From: Tenacibaculum ovolyticum DSM 18103
Lineage (GTDB): Bacteria; Bacteroidota; Bacteroidia; Flavobacteriales; Flavobacteriaceae
Direction of reading: 5' to 3'
DNA: 64,000 bases
Assembly (NCBI RefSeq): GCF_000430545.1
Contig: NZ_KE387163.1
Coordinates: 124,001-188,000 of the forward strand
The notes below the pieces were generated by a model that was not told the DNA's origin, did not search any database, and saw only the letters and a list, made by a program, of their open reading frames with translations. Positions 9,442 through 18,726 of the stretch are shown in pieces (the stretch's first letter is position 1; the number at the start of each line of letters is the position of its first letter). The position numbers were made by a program, and so were the translations under genes.

Positions 9442-10770
9442 ATGCCAAAGCAATTTTCAGATTTAGGAATTAATAAACAATTACAACAAAGTTTAGTTGA
9501 TTTACATATTTCTGTACCAACAGATGTGCAAGAAAAAACAATTCCTGTTATTCTAAATCAAAAAGAAGATGTAGTTGTTTTAGCAAAAACAGGTACAGGT
9601 AAAACCGCAGCATTCGGATTACCTTTATTGCAATTGATTGATATTGAAGACACCAATGTACAAGCCTTAATACTAGCACCTACAAGAGAATTAGGTCAGC
9701 AGATTTATAAAAACTTAGTTTCTTTTGCAACCAATACACCTCAGGTAATTATAGCTTCATTATGTGGTGGTACACCAATTAAGCCTCAAATAGAGAGTTT
9801 AAAAGAAACAAATCATATTATCGTAGCAACACCAGGACGTTTATTAGATTTAGTAAAAAGAGGTGCAATAAGTATTAAAGAACTAAAATACTTTGTATTA
9901 GATGAAGCTGATGAAATGGTGAGTTCTTTAAAGGAAGAAGTAGATACCATTATAAAAGCGATACCAAAAACAAGAAGAACGTTGTTGTATACAGCAACAA
10001 TGCCTGGAGCAATAAAGCAATTAATTCAAAATTACATGTCTAAACATGTAATTCAGATAGAAGCTGATATGACAACAGTTGGTCATCAAGGTATCGATCA
10101 TCAATATGTAGTTGTTAAACCTATCGAAAAATTAGAAGTATTACTTCATTTCTTAAACTCTAAAGAAGGCGAACGAGGTATTATATTTTGTAAAACAAAA
10201 GCAGCTGTAAACAAATTAGCAAAAAACTTAGCTATTAATAAGTTTTCATCAGGTGCAATTCATGGTAGTTTAACCCAAGGAATTCGAGATAGAATTATGG
10301 GACAGTTTAGAGAAGGACATATAAATATTTTAGTAGCTACCGATTTGGCGGCTCGTGGTATTGATGTAAAAGATGTTTCTTACGTAGTAAATTATCATTT
10401 ACCAGATACTTATGACACTTATGTTCATAGAAGCGGGCGAACGGCTAGGGCAGGAGCAAACGGACTTTCTTTAACTGTTTTACAAGAAGAAGAAGTAGAA
10501 GATATTGCAGATTTTGAAAAAGAATTAGGTATTGTTTTTAAACCTCTTAAAAAGGCAGATGCTAGAAGTATAGAAGAAAACAATGGACTATTATGGGCAA
10601 AAAAAATATTTAAAACCAAGCCTAATCGTAACGTTTCTGAAGATTTTAGAGCAAAAATAAAAACAATATTTCATCACTTAACAAAAGAAGAGTTAGTTGA
10701 TAAATTAATGGCGAATTATTTAGCTGAAACAGGTGCTTTAAAAGAGAAATCAGAGAAAAATAAAAAATAA
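9442..10770 (+). CDS. DEAD-box RNA helicase
   Basis: ATP-dependent RNA helicase with both RecA-like domains: Q motif PTDVQEKTIP, motif I AKTGTGKT, PTRELGQQ, motif II DEAD in VLDEADEMV, SAT variant TAT, then IIFCKTKAA, VATDLAARGIDV and HRSGRTARAG. A further in-frame TTG 18 bp upstream is possible but lies inside the -7 box TATCTTTG (9419-9426), so the ATG at 9442 (MPKQFSDLG) is chosen, giving 442 residues and a leader of roughly 10 bases. The C-terminal tail is short. The cold-shock genes downstream suggest a role in unfolding RNA at low temperature. Confidence 0.93.
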   Translation: MPKQFSDLGINKQLQQSLVDLHISVPTDVQEKTIPVILNQKEDVVVLAKTGTGKTAAFGLPLLQLIDIEDTNVQALILAPTRELGQQIYKNLVSFATNTPQVIIASLCGGTPIKPQIESLKETNHIIVATPGRLLDLVKRGAISIKELKYFVLDEADEMVSSLKEEVDTIIKAIPKTRRTLLYTATMPGAIKQLIQNYMSKHVIQIEADMTTVGHQGIDHQYVVVKPIEKLEVLLHFLNSKEGERGIIFCKTKAAVNKLAKNLAINKFSSGAIHGSLTQGIRDRIMGQFREGHINILVATDLAARGIDVKDVSYVVNYHLPDTYDTYVHRSGRTARAGANGLSLTVLQEEEVEDIADFEKELGIVFKPLKKADARSIEENNGLLWAKKIFKTKPNRNVSEDFRAKIKTIFHHLTKEELVDKLMANYLAETGALKEKSEKNKK

Positions 10771-10847
10771 TTTTATAAATGTAGTTTTATTGAAAATATC
10801 GTTACATCTTTGCATACAATTAGTATTATAAATTTAATTACATTACA

Positions 10848-11039
10848 ATGAGTAAAGGAACAGTAAAGTTTTTCAATGAAACTAAAGGATTTGGTTTCAT
10901 CACTGAAGAAGGAGTAGAAAAAGATCATTTTGTACACGTTTCAGGATTAATCGATGAAATTCGTGAAGGAGACGAAGTTGAATTTGATTTAAAAGAAGGA
11001 AATAAAGGACCAAATGCGGTTAACGTAAAAGTTATCTAA
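10848..11039 (+). CDS. cold shock protein, CspA family (copy 1)
   Basis: 63-residue single-stranded nucleic acid chaperone with RNP1 KGFGFI and RNP2 HFVHVS. It is 57/63 identical to copy 2 at 13850, and the two flank the extended cold-shock-domain and SDR genes. An atypical -7 box CATCTTTG lies at 10805-10812; copy 2 has the same CATCTTTG box, so the C at its first position is probably real. The leader is about 35 bases, without the long CspA-type thermosensor seen in enterobacteria. Confidence 0.93.
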   Translation: MSKGTVKFFNETKGFGFITEEGVEKDHFVHVSGLIDEIREGDEVEFDLKEGNKGPNAVNVKVI

Positions 11040-11057
11040 AAATATACTTTAAGTTTT

Positions 11058-11086
11058 AAAAGTCCATCGTAATTGATGGACTTTTT
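11058..11086 (+). terminator. intrinsic terminator of csp copy 1
   Basis: Stem AAAAGTCCATC / GATGGACTTTTT with a 6-base loop followed by Ts. Confidence 0.85.
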
Positions 11087-11269
11087 CTTTCCAAATAAAG
11101 AAGCAAACGTTTTTCAAGCTAAAATTCTAAAAATTAGTAAAAAAAACGTGAAAAAGTAAAATAAATTACGTAATTTATAATATATTGGGGCGATTAACAT
11201 AAACTCCTTTAAAAAGGGGCTTAGGTCCTCATTCAAAATTAAAATTATAATTATATATTAACTAATCTT

Positions 11270-11734
11270 ATGGCAAAATCTCAGCAATCATTTAACAAGA
11301 ATGAAAAAGAGAAAAAGCGTTTAAAAAAACGTGAAGATAAACGAAAGAAAATGGAAGCTCGAAAGGCTGATATAAGAGAAAATGGTCCAACAGGAATTGA
11401 ATTTGCATATACCGATGCTTATGGAAATTTAAGTTCTACTCCTCCGGATCCAGATCAAATAATAGAAGAAGTTAATTTAGAAGACATTCAAGTAAGTGTT
11501 CCTAAAACTTTAGAAGGAGATAGAGAAGCGTTTGATCCTGTTAGAAAAGGAACAGTTTCATTCTTTGATTCATCTAAAGGATTCGGTTTTATTATTGATT
11601 CTGCAGATCAAGAAAAATATTTTACACACGTAAGTGGTATTATTGATCAAATTACAGAGAATGATAAAGTAAGTTTCGAACTTGAAAAAGGTATGAAAGG
11701 TATGAATGCTGTAAAAGTAACATTAGTTAAATAA
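11270..11734 (+). CDS. cold-shock-domain protein with basic N-terminal extension
   Basis: A 154-residue protein. Residues 1-38 are almost all K/R/E, a probable disordered or helical RNA-binding tail, and 39-90 form an acidic linker. Residues 92-154 are a cold-shock domain with RNP1 KGFGFI and RNP2 YFTHVS. The extended form is common in Bacteroidota and is likely an RNA chaperone. It sits in the cold-shock cluster with its own strong terminator. Confidence 0.85.
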   Translation: MAKSQQSFNKNEKEKKRLKKREDKRKKMEARKADIRENGPTGIEFAYTDAYGNLSSTPPDPDQIIEEVNLEDIQVSVPKTLEGDREAFDPVRKGTVSFFDSSKGFGFIIDSADQEKYFTHVSGIIDQITENDKVSFELEKGMKGMNAVKVTLVK

Positions 11735-11810
11735 CTAATATCTATTTTACGTATTCTACAACTTTTAAATTAAACCAATTATACGATAAGTATATAAGGT
11801 TTTAAAAACA

Positions 11811-11846
11811 AAAAAGAGATTAACCCTTAGGGTTAATCTCTTTTTT
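11811..11846. terminator. long perfect intrinsic terminator
   Basis: Stem AAAAAGAGATTAACCC / GGGTTAATCTCTTTTT with a tiny loop and flanking A/T tracts, one of the strongest hairpins in the window. Confidence 0.9.
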
Positions 11847-11859
11847 GTTTAATAATAAC

Positions 11860-12052
11860 AGAGATCAGTAGGTAGATACGTGTTCTAAAGTGAATTTTAG
11901 ACTAACTATGTCAGGTTGAACGCAGTCGAGACCTATTAACCATAGTTTAAAAGTTCTCTACCGTGCTCGAACAGACAAGTAATTTACTTATTATATACTA
12001 GAGATAAACACATCAGGCATATTATACAATACGTAATTACCTACTGACCTCT
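11860..12052. repeat. inverted-end repeat, family 2 copy B
   Basis: A 193-bp element with 22-bp inverted ends matching at 19 positions (AGAGATCAGTAGGTAGATACG... against the complement of ...CCTACTGACCTCT). The interior has the common flavobacterial TGTCAGGTTGAACGCAGTCGAGACCT-type segment and no open frame. Copies A and C share parts of the interior and ends. Confidence 0.65.
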
Positions 12053-12243
12053 AAATAATAATATAGCCTTTGTATTTCTAAAATTATCATTCAATTTATA
12101 GTGATTTTATTATTATCGAATACTCAAAATAAATTGATTAAAAATAGCTAGTTTTGTGCCCTCGTAAATAATGTTATTATAAAGGAAGAAACTTTATAAT
12201 AAGAAACATGTTTAAACAGTTAAAATTAAATAAGTAGTTTAGT

Positions 12244-13779
12244 ATGAGTGAAAGTAAATTGAATTTAGACATTGAATCTTGTATTACTACACTACAAAAA
12301 TTATTAGAGGATACCAATCAACTTTTTGAGCTTCCAGAAGCACAAAGAATAGCTTTATTTAAAGCAGCTGGTGAATTAACAAGACCCAATCGTGCTGAGT
12401 TTGAGCGTAGAAGAAAAGATGCTAAAAAAGCAGCAAAGCGTAAAATGATTGCTAAAGATACGCATGCAAGAAAATCTACAGGAATTAGATCTGCTAGAGA
12501 AGCTGCGTTATTTGTTGCTCCAAAATTACTAGCAGCAGCAGCAATACCAGAAGATACACCAGAACTAGAATCACCAAGAAACTGTTACGTTTGTAAAACA
12601 GTTTTTACTAAGTTACATCACTTTTATGATACGATGTGTACGGAATGTGGTGATTTAAATTACGCAAAACGTTTTCAAACAACCGATTTAAAAGATCAAG
12701 TAGCTGTTATTACAGGTTCTAGATTAAAAATTGGATATCATATAACTTTAATGCTATTACGTTCTGGAGCCACTGTAGTTGCTACAACACGTTTTCCTGC
12801 AGATTCTGCCATTCGTTTTGCTAAAGAAGATGATTATAAAGATTGGAGTAATCGTTTACATATTCATGGTTTAGATTTAAGACATATACCAAGTGTAGAA
12901 ATTTTTTGTAACTATATTGAGCAAAAATATGATCGCTTAGATATTCTAATAAACAACGCAGCGCAAACAGTTAGAAGACCATCAGGCTTTTATTTCCATT
13001 TAATGGAAAATGAAAAGTTACCTGTTGATAAACTTCCAAAACTAGCACAAACACTTTTAAAAGATCATACTGCTTGTTTAGAAGAACTATCAAGCTTAAG
13101 TGTTTCTACTTCTAAAACAAGTAAAAACAATGTGTTACCAGTAACTTGGCATGGCCCTGAACCTGGTATTGGATTGCGTAATTCAGCAGAATTATCTCAA
13201 ATCCCGTATAGTTTTGATAATTCGTTGCAAACAGCCGAAGTTTTTCCTGAAGGAGAATTAGATGCAGATTTACAACAAGTCGATTTAAGAAAAACAAATA
13301 GTTGGCGTTTACGATTAGGAGAAATAGAAACTACAGAAATGGTAGAGGTACAGTTGGTAAATGCTGTAGCTCCTTTTGTTTTATGTAATCGTTTGTCTAA
13401 TTTAATGATGAAGGAAAATACAGGTAAAAAGCATATTATTAATGTAACAGCTATGGAAGGGAAATTCCATAGATTTAAAAAGGTAGATAGGCATCCACAT
13501 ACAAACATGGCAAAAGCTGCTTTAAATATGTTAACGCATACCTCTGCATCAACTTTTGCAAAGTCTGGAATTTATATGAATGCTGTTGATACAGGTTGGG
13601 TAACAGATGAAGATCCTGCTGAGTTATCAAAGAAAAAAGTTGAAGTACACGATTTTCAACCACCTCTTGATATTGTAGATGGTGCAGCTAGAGTAATGGA
13701 CCCATTAATTGATGGTATTAATACAGGAAAACACTGGTGTGGTAAATTCTTAAAAGATTATTTTCCTATTGATTGGTAG
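12244..13779 (+). CDS. atypical SDR-family protein with zinc-knuckle N-terminal domain
   Basis: 511 residues. An N-terminal helical, strongly basic region (1-100) precedes a four-cysteine knuckle C114-x2-C117-x14-C132-x2-C135, followed by a Rossmann SDR domain: [14 protein letters not shown] for the cofactor loop and [11 protein letters not shown]. The expected Ser and Tyr of the SDR triad are not found: the serine strand reads IINVTAMEG, and the YxxxK position reads TNMAK. The protein is nearly twice the usual SDR length, with an insertion of about 90 residues after NNAAQT. It may bind a cofactor without normal dehydrogenase chemistry. It lies between two csp genes. Confidence 0.7.
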   Translation: MSESKLNLDIESCITTLQKLLEDTNQLFELPEAQRIALFKAAGELTRPNRAEFERRRKDAKKAAKRKMIAKDTHARKSTGIRSAREAALFVAPKLLAAAAIPEDTPELESPRNCYVCKTVFTKLHHFYDTMCTECGDLNYAKRFQTTDLKDQVAVITGSRLKIGYHITLMLLRSGATVVATTRFPADSAIRFAKEDDYKDWSNRLHIHGLDLRHIPSVEIFCNYIEQKYDRLDILINNAAQTVRRPSGFYFHLMENEKLPVDKLPKLAQTLLKDHTACLEELSSLSVSTSKTSKNNVLPVTWHGPEPGIGLRNSAELSQIPYSFDNSLQTAEVFPEGELDADLQQVDLRKTNSWRLRLGEIETTEMVEVQLVNAVAPFVLCNRLSNLMMKENTGKKHIINVTAMEGKFHRFKKVDRHPHTNMAKAALNMLTHTSASTFAKSGIYMNAVDTGWVTDEDPAELSKKKVEVHDFQPPLDIVDGAARVMDPLIDGINTGKHWCGKFLKDYFPIDW

Positions 13780-13849
13780 GACTTATTAATTTTTTGGCAT
13801 CATCTTTGCTTTTTAGTTAGTAATTATTAAAATAAAATAGAGTACCATT

Positions 13850-14041
13850 ATGAGTAAAGGAACAGTAAAATTTTTCAACGAAACAAAAGGATTTGGATTT
13901 ATTACGGAAGAAGGAGTTGAAAGAGATCACTTTGTACACATTTCAGGATTAATTGATGAAATTCGCGAAGGCGATGAAGTTGAATTTGATTTACAAGAAG
14001 GTAAAAAAGGATTAAATGCAGTTAACGTAAAAGTTATCTAG
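13850..14041 (+). CDS. cold shock protein, CspA family (copy 2)
   Basis: 63 residues, RNP1 KGFGFI and RNP2 HFVHIS, a close paralogue of the protein at 10848. It shares the CATCTTTG box about 50 bases upstream and a very similar terminator design. It is the last gene of the cold-shock cluster; the wide spacing and own terminator suggest independent transcription. Confidence 0.93.
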   Translation: MSKGTVKFFNETKGFGFITEEGVERDHFVHISGLIDEIREGDEVEFDLQEGKKGLNAVNVKVI

Positions 14042-14065
14042 TATATATTACTTTAAGTTATTAAG

Positions 14066-14093
14066 AAAGCCCATCATTATTGATGGGCTTTTT
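14066..14093 (+). terminator. intrinsic terminator of csp copy 2
   Basis: Stem AAAGCCCATCA / TGATGGGCTTT followed by Ts; it resembles the hairpin behind csp copy 1. Confidence 0.85.
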
Positions 14094-14151
14094 ATTTATA
14101 AATGAAATATCGTATCTCAGATAAAGTTAAAATAGATGCTTATTATACCAG

Positions 14152-15312
14152 TTAATAAGCCATTTTTACAATTTTTTCAACCTTTTCTGGTGATAAATTT
14201 TGATGTTCGCCTAAACCTAACCAACCACGATCGGTAAAACGTTTTGAAATTAACTCAGCAGTTCCTTCATAATCTTTAGTATAGTCAGATAATTTAGTAT
14301 CAATACCCAATTCATGGAAAAAAGCAACTGTTTTTTCGATAGCAGCATTGGCTTTATCATCAATAGTGCCCTCTGTAATATTCCAAACACGCTCACCGTA
14401 TTGTGCTAGCTTCTCTTTTTTATTTTCAAAATTAAAAGTATAATGACTTGGTGTAATTACAGCCAATGTTCGAGCATGATCGATACCAAATAAAGCCGTT
14501 AACTCATGGCCAATTGCATGAATAGCCCAATCTGTAGGTACTCCTTTTTGAATTAATCCGTTTAACGCCATTGTGCAACTCCACATAAAATTAGAAGCAG
14601 CTTTATAATCAGTAGCATCTTTTATAATTTTAGGAGCAACTTCAATTAAGGTTTGTAAAATACTCTCAGCAAATCTATCCTGTAGTAAAGCACCAATAGG
14701 GTAAGTCATATATTGTTCTAAAACATGTGTAAAAGCATCTGCTAATCCATTTGCTAATTGACGTTTTGGAATAGAAGTGATAACTAAAGGATCTAATATT
14801 GAAAACTCAGGAAATAAACCAGGACCTCCCATTGCTAGTTTTTCTTTAGTTTCTTTTCGTGTAATTACAGCTCCAGAATTCATTTCAGAACCTGTTGCGG
14901 GTAATGTTAGTACAGTACCAAAAGGCATTCCTTTTTCAATTCTAATTTTTTTAGTTAAAATATCCCAAGGAGTTTCATCATTATAAAGCGCTGCAGCAGA
15001 TAAAAATTTAGTACCATCAATTACAGAACCACCACCAACAGCTAATAGATAAGTAATATTTTCGTCTTTAATTACTTTTAAAGCATCCATTAAAACAGCG
15101 TATTCTGGGTTTGCAGGTATCCCTCCAAATTCAATAACGTTTACTTTAGATAAAGCAGTTTTTACTTGATTGTAAATTCCGTTTTTCTTTATACTCCCGC
15201 CACCAAAAAGTAATAATACTTTTGCGTCTTTAGGAATCTCACTTTCTATTTTTTCTATGGAGTCCTTACCGAAAATAATTTTGGTAGGATTTTTAAAATC
15301 AAAATTGTTCAT
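14152..15312 (-). CDS. iron-dependent alcohol dehydrogenase (YqhD/butanol dehydrogenase type)
   Basis: Group III metal-dependent NAD(P)H alcohol/aldehyde reductase. The 386 residues open with NFDFKNPTKIIFGKDSI and show GGGSVIDGTKF for nucleotide binding, PATGSEMNSGAVIT, and the metal ligands in GLADAFTHVLEQ and HAIGHELTALFGIDHA. It is the last gene of a TetR-nitroreductase-ADH operon, suggesting joint detoxification of reactive aldehydes or nitro/quinone compounds. Confidence 0.92.
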   Translation of the reverse strand: MNNFDFKNPTKIIFGKDSIEKIESEIPKDAKVLLLFGGGSIKKNGIYNQVKTALSKVNVIEFGGIPANPEYAVLMDALKVIKDENITYLLAVGGGSVIDGTKFLSAAALYNDETPWDILTKKIRIEKGMPFGTVLTLPATGSEMNSGAVITRKETKEKLAMGGPGLFPEFSILDPLVITSIPKRQLANGLADAFTHVLEQYMTYPIGALLQDRFAESILQTLIEVAPKIIKDATDYKAASNFMWSCTMALNGLIQKGVPTDWAIHAIGHELTALFGIDHARTLAVITPSHYTFNFENKKEKLAQYGERVWNITEGTIDDKANAAIEKTVAFFHELGIDTKLSDYTKDYEGTAELISKRFTDRGWLGLGEHQNLSPEKVEKIVKMAY

Positions 15313-15346
15313 TTTTAACTTCTTTAGATATTTTTATAGATGATAA

Positions 15347-15979
15347 TTACTCAATAACAGTAACTAATTCTTCAATTGGTTTTCTAACTTTTACTAAGTT
15401 AACTAACCAGTCAGCATCTTCTTTTCTGTAGCCTATTGGTAATAATACAGCACTACGTAATCCTTTTTCACGTAAACCTAAAATTTTATCAACTGCATCA
15501 GGTTCAAAACCTTCAATAGGTGTTGCATCTACACCTTCGTATGCAGCAGCAATAATCGCGTGAGAAAAAGCAATGTAAGCTTGTTTTGCCGCATGATTAA
15601 AGTTTTCTTCAGCATCTTTTTGAGGATACATACCTAATAACATTTTACGATAGTTTTCCCATCCTTCATTTTCAAAGCCACGAATTTTGTTTGTTAAATC
15701 AAACATATAGTTAATTCTATCTTCAGTATAAGTATCCCAAGCAGCGAAAACAAGTAAGTGCGAACAATCTGTAATAACAGCTTGATTCCAAGCTACAGGT
15801 TTAATTTGTTCTTTAATATCTTTACTTTTTACCACAAAAACTTCAAAAGGTTGTAATCCGCTAGAGGTAGGAGCTAATCGAGCAGCTTCTAAAATACGCG
15901 CTATTTTATCTTCAGCAACTTTTTCACCATTCATAGCTTTTGCTGCATATCTCCAATTTAATTTATCTAATAATTCCAT
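15347..15979 (-). CDS. nitroreductase-family NAD(P)H oxidoreductase
   Basis: 210-residue FMN enzyme of the NfsB type. The pattern LNWRYAAKAMNG, ARLAPTSSGLQPFEVFVV (flavin phosphate contact) and the C-terminal LLPIGYRKEDADW is typical. Such enzymes reduce nitroaromatics, quinones and sometimes enals. It lies 34 bp before the ADH start and 30 bp after the TetR stop, so the three genes form an operon. Confidence 0.9.
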   Translation of the reverse strand: MELLDKLNWRYAAKAMNGEKVAEDKIARILEAARLAPTSSGLQPFEVFVVKSKDIKEQIKPVAWNQAVITDCSHLLVFAAWDTYTEDRINYMFDLTNKIRGFENEGWENYRKMLLGMYPQKDAEENFNHAAKQAYIAFSHAIIAAAYEGVDATPIEGFEPDAVDKILGLREKGLRSAVLLPIGYRKEDADWLVNLVKVRKPIEELVTVIE

Positions 15980-16009
15980 TTTTATATACTTTATTTATAA
16001 TATTCTAAT

Positions 16010-16594
16010 TTATTTGCAAGTTTTAATACTACTCCAAGCAGACTGATATGCTTCTTCTAAATGTGTTTTATCTAATTGAAAGGAACCACGTTTTTGTGTA
16101 ATCATTAAAAAAGATAATGGATTTATAGAATATGCATACAGTAAGTAATCAGATAAAGGTTTAATAACACCTTCCTTTTTACCACGTGCCCAAAGATCGA
16201 GTAGGGGCTGTAGGTGTTTAATACCTTCGTTTCTGCATTCTTCATCTATGACAGGAGTATTGTCACATTGTGCTAAGAACATTGCTTTTTCACATTCTTT
16301 AAGTTTAAAATCTGCAATACGTTTCCATATAAGTTCAAAACCATCTTTAACGGTGGTATTTTCATTGTAAGTTTTAAAAGCATAAGTTGTATACTCTTCT
16401 TTAACCTCTATGTAGGTTTTATTTACCAAATCTTGCTTGTTTTCAAAATATAAGTAAATAGTAGCAGGTGAAACGTTTGCCATTTTTGCTATTTTACTCA
16501 TTGGTGTTGCATGAAAACCATTGTTATTAACGAGTTTTATTGTAGCTTTAATTAAAGCGTTACGTTTATCTATACTTTTTTGAAGTTTCACCAT
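16010..16594 (-). CDS. TetR-family repressor of the nitroreductase/ADH operon
   Basis: 194 residues. An N-terminal TetR helix-turn-helix (IAKMANVSPATIYLYFENKQDLVNK, about residues 25-50) is followed by an all-helical ligand domain. It is first in its operon, and a perfect 14-bp palindrome lies in its own promoter, so autorepression with release by a small molecule is expected. The inducer is probably a substrate of the downstream reductases. Confidence 0.9.
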   Translation of the reverse strand: MVKLQKSIDKRNALIKATIKLVNNNGFHATPMSKIAKMANVSPATIYLYFENKQDLVNKTYIEVKEEYTTYAFKTYNENTTVKDGFELIWKRIADFKLKECEKAMFLAQCDNTPVIDEECRNEGIKHLQPLLDLWARGKKEGVIKPLSDYLLYAYSINPLSFLMITQKRGSFQLDKTHLEEAYQSAWSSIKTCK

Positions 16595-16611
16595 TATGCA
16601 TATTTATAATG

Positions 16612-16642
16612 CAAAGATATAAACAAAAATGAACGTTCATTC
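16612..16642 (-). promoter_or_regulatory. TetR-type operator and promoter
   Basis: The -7 box TATCTTTG (CAAAGATA on the plus strand, 16612-16619) lies 18 bp upstream of the TetR ATG. The perfect palindrome AATGAACGTTCATT (16629-16642) sits 9 bp further upstream, between the -7 and -33 positions, where bound repressor would block polymerase. AATGAACGTTCATT-like sites are common for TetR regulators. Confidence 0.8.
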
Positions 16643-16713
16643 TTTTTTAACATAACTTTAAAATTCTAAAAGAAACTTAGATGAGATAGGTAGTAAATAG
16701 GGCTCTTTTATGA

Positions 16714-17616
16714 TTAATTTGAATATAAAATTAAAAATACGCCAATCATAATACCGATTAAGGGTATTAATTTTTTACGCTTATTTTTTTCTTTAAATAC
16801 TAAGCCACCAATAACAACAGCAATTAGTATTTGACTTCTTTTTATAGCGGAAAGTAGCATAATTAAAGCCTCAGGATCTTGCAAAGCTTTAAAATAAAAA
16901 TAGTCTGCTGCTTGTAATAAAACTCCCACAGCAATAATAGACCAACGAAATTTAAAAGCTTTTCGTTTTTTAGCATACGGAAACCAGGTAATCGTTAAGA
17001 TAACTAGCAAAATGAGTATTGTATATAAACAAAACCAAAACTGTAAAGTTTGTGGGTTTAATTGTAAATTCTGAATTAAAAACTTATCATATAATCCGCT
17101 TGAAGCACCTAAAAAAGTAGCTCCTATAATGGCGAAAATCCATTTGTTCCGTTTAAAGTTAATTCCTTCTTTTTTTCCAATTTGTGAATACAAAAGCACT
17201 GAAAAAATGATTAAGAAAAAACCAATCCATTGGTGTAAATTAGGACTTTCTTTATAAATAACAATAGCGCCTATAAAGGTGAAAAATGGACCTGCAGAGC
17301 GTATTGGTGTAACAATAGTTATGGGCAAATGTTTTAGCGCTTGATATGCTAAAATCCAAGAACTTGCCATAATTGCCGATTTTATAAAAATAAAACCATG
17401 TGTTTGCCAAGAAACATTCTGAAAATTGTATCCCTTTTCAAGCGCATAGTCAGGATAAAAAACAGCAAAAACATAAAAAGCAGCAATAAATAAAAAACCA
17501 CTAGAAATGGTTCCTAAAAGTACCGGAAATACTTCATTGCCTTGTACTGCATGTTTTTTACATAAATTATGTAATCCTAAAAAAAGCGCTGCTAATAAAC
17601 CTAAATACATCCACAT
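16714..17616 (-). CDS. DMT/EamA-family membrane transporter
   Basis: 300 residues with ten predicted spans arranged as two five-helix EamA repeats; the second starts around residue 155 (WIFAIIGATFLGASSGLYDKF). The motif PITIVTPIRSAGPFFTFIGAIVIYKE closes repeat 1 in the usual place. The family exports or exchanges small metabolites; the substrate is unknown. It is monocistronic. Confidence 0.85.
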   Translation of the reverse strand: MWMYLGLLAALFLGLHNLCKKHAVQGNEVFPVLLGTISSGFLFIAAFYVFAVFYPDYALEKGYNFQNVSWQTHGFIFIKSAIMASSWILAYQALKHLPITIVTPIRSAGPFFTFIGAIVIYKESPNLHQWIGFFLIIFSVLLYSQIGKKEGINFKRNKWIFAIIGATFLGASSGLYDKFLIQNLQLNPQTLQFWFCLYTILILLVILTITWFPYAKKRKAFKFRWSIIAVGVLLQAADYFYFKALQDPEALIMLLSAIKRSQILIAVVIGGLVFKEKNKRKKLIPLIGIMIGVFLILYSN

Positions 17617-17649
17617 GCTGCGAATATAGTTTTTTAAAGGAATTTTTTT

Positions 17650-17873
17650 AGAGCTCGGTAGATAATTACCTATATTTTAATTGAAAAAACATGAGGAATG
17701 TCTGGTTAAGCGCTCGAAACCTGTTTTTTAGTGGCTAATAGTTCTCGAAACTTCGTTTACTGCTTTCAATCAAACTGTCTTTTGATTTCAGCAATGCTCG
17801 AATTGATAACAAGGGGCACATTACTCTGTTTAAAACCTGTTGCTTAATGATATTCATTTAACTACTAATCTCT
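17650..17873. repeat. inverted-end repeat, family 2 copy C
   Basis: 224 bp. The ends AGAGCTCGGTAGATAA (17650) and the complement of TTAACTACTAATCTCT (17858-17873) are imperfect inverted repeats of the copy B type. The interior from 17699 aligns with copy A for about 115 bp. No open frame. Confidence 0.55.
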
Positions 17874-18077
17874 AGTATTTTTTAATTAGAATGTTCTATT
17901 ACTTTTATTAAACGAACTAATATTTAGTTATTCTAACTTTCTTAATCTATAAGTATACTATAATGTACTTCATAACAGAAAATTAAACGCTTATAACATT
18001 TACGAGTTCTTATAAAGGTTAATTTTTTAATTTTAATATGTAAAAATTAATTTTTTCTAAATAAACTCAATAAACTC
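17874..18077. other. AT-rich non-coding leader region
   Basis: About 80% A+T with no hairpin, repeat or convincing -7 box in front of the gene at 18078. Confidence 0.4.
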
Positions 18078-18698
18078 ATGGATAACATAAAATTAAACTT
18101 TATTAATAGATCAAATGATATTAACAACAGTGAAATTGTAATCTTTCAAAAAAATGTAGCTCAAAATTTCGATGAAACGGTGGTTGCCTGGAAAGTAATT
18201 AAAAACTGTGGTAGAAATGATAATCACCCGTTTACATATACAATGGAAATTCAAGTATCAGCAAGTGATTCATACGGAAATTATAGCCCTAAGTTAACTG
18301 CTTATAATGGTAATGCTTTTGAGATGATTAAAGACACATCGGGAGATGTACTTAGGCTTTCTTCAACTTCAGCTACAAATGCAAATGAAGTTGAAATTAT
18401 AAATAAATTAACTGTTGGCGCTATTAATGCTAACTGTTATAGAGATGGAAGTTTAGTAGCTATAAAAACAAATTTAGCTCCAGAACAAAAAGCTTTCTTT
18501 GAATTTCAACCAACAATTTTTATAGGAGTTGTTTCTCAAGTTGATGAAGGAGAAGTTTTAAACTCAGCTATAGTCTCAGAAATTAATACAAAATTTAATT
18601 TACTTGGTATTACAAGTGCTGATATTGTAATGACAGGAGGAGGTGTAGGTAAAAACGCTACACCGTTTTATTTTACTTTAGAGAATATAAATAAATAG
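18078..18698 (+). CDS. conserved hypothetical protein, beta-rich
   Basis: 206 residues I can only describe. It has no signal peptide or membrane span. The N-terminal half reads LNFINRSNDINNSEIVIFQKNVA...WKVIKNCGRNDNHPFTY, a pattern I have seen in uncharacterised proteins of many phyla. The C-terminal half has PEQKAFFEFQPTIFIGVVSQVDEGEVLNSA and a glycine-rich ADIVMTGGGVGKN. Composition suggests a beta-sandwich. Some databases give relatives a dioxygenase name, which I would not trust. Monocistronic, convergent with the redoxin gene. Confidence 0.55.
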   Translation: MDNIKLNFINRSNDINNSEIVIFQKNVAQNFDETVVAWKVIKNCGRNDNHPFTYTMEIQVSASDSYGNYSPKLTAYNGNAFEMIKDTSGDVLRLSSTSATNANEVEIINKLTVGAINANCYRDGSLVAIKTNLAPEQKAFFEFQPTIFIGVVSQVDEGEVLNSAIVSEINTKFNLLGITSADIVMTGGGVGKNATPFYFTLENINK

Positions 18699-18726
18699 AG
18701 GTAATTATTTTTTATAAAGATTTACT

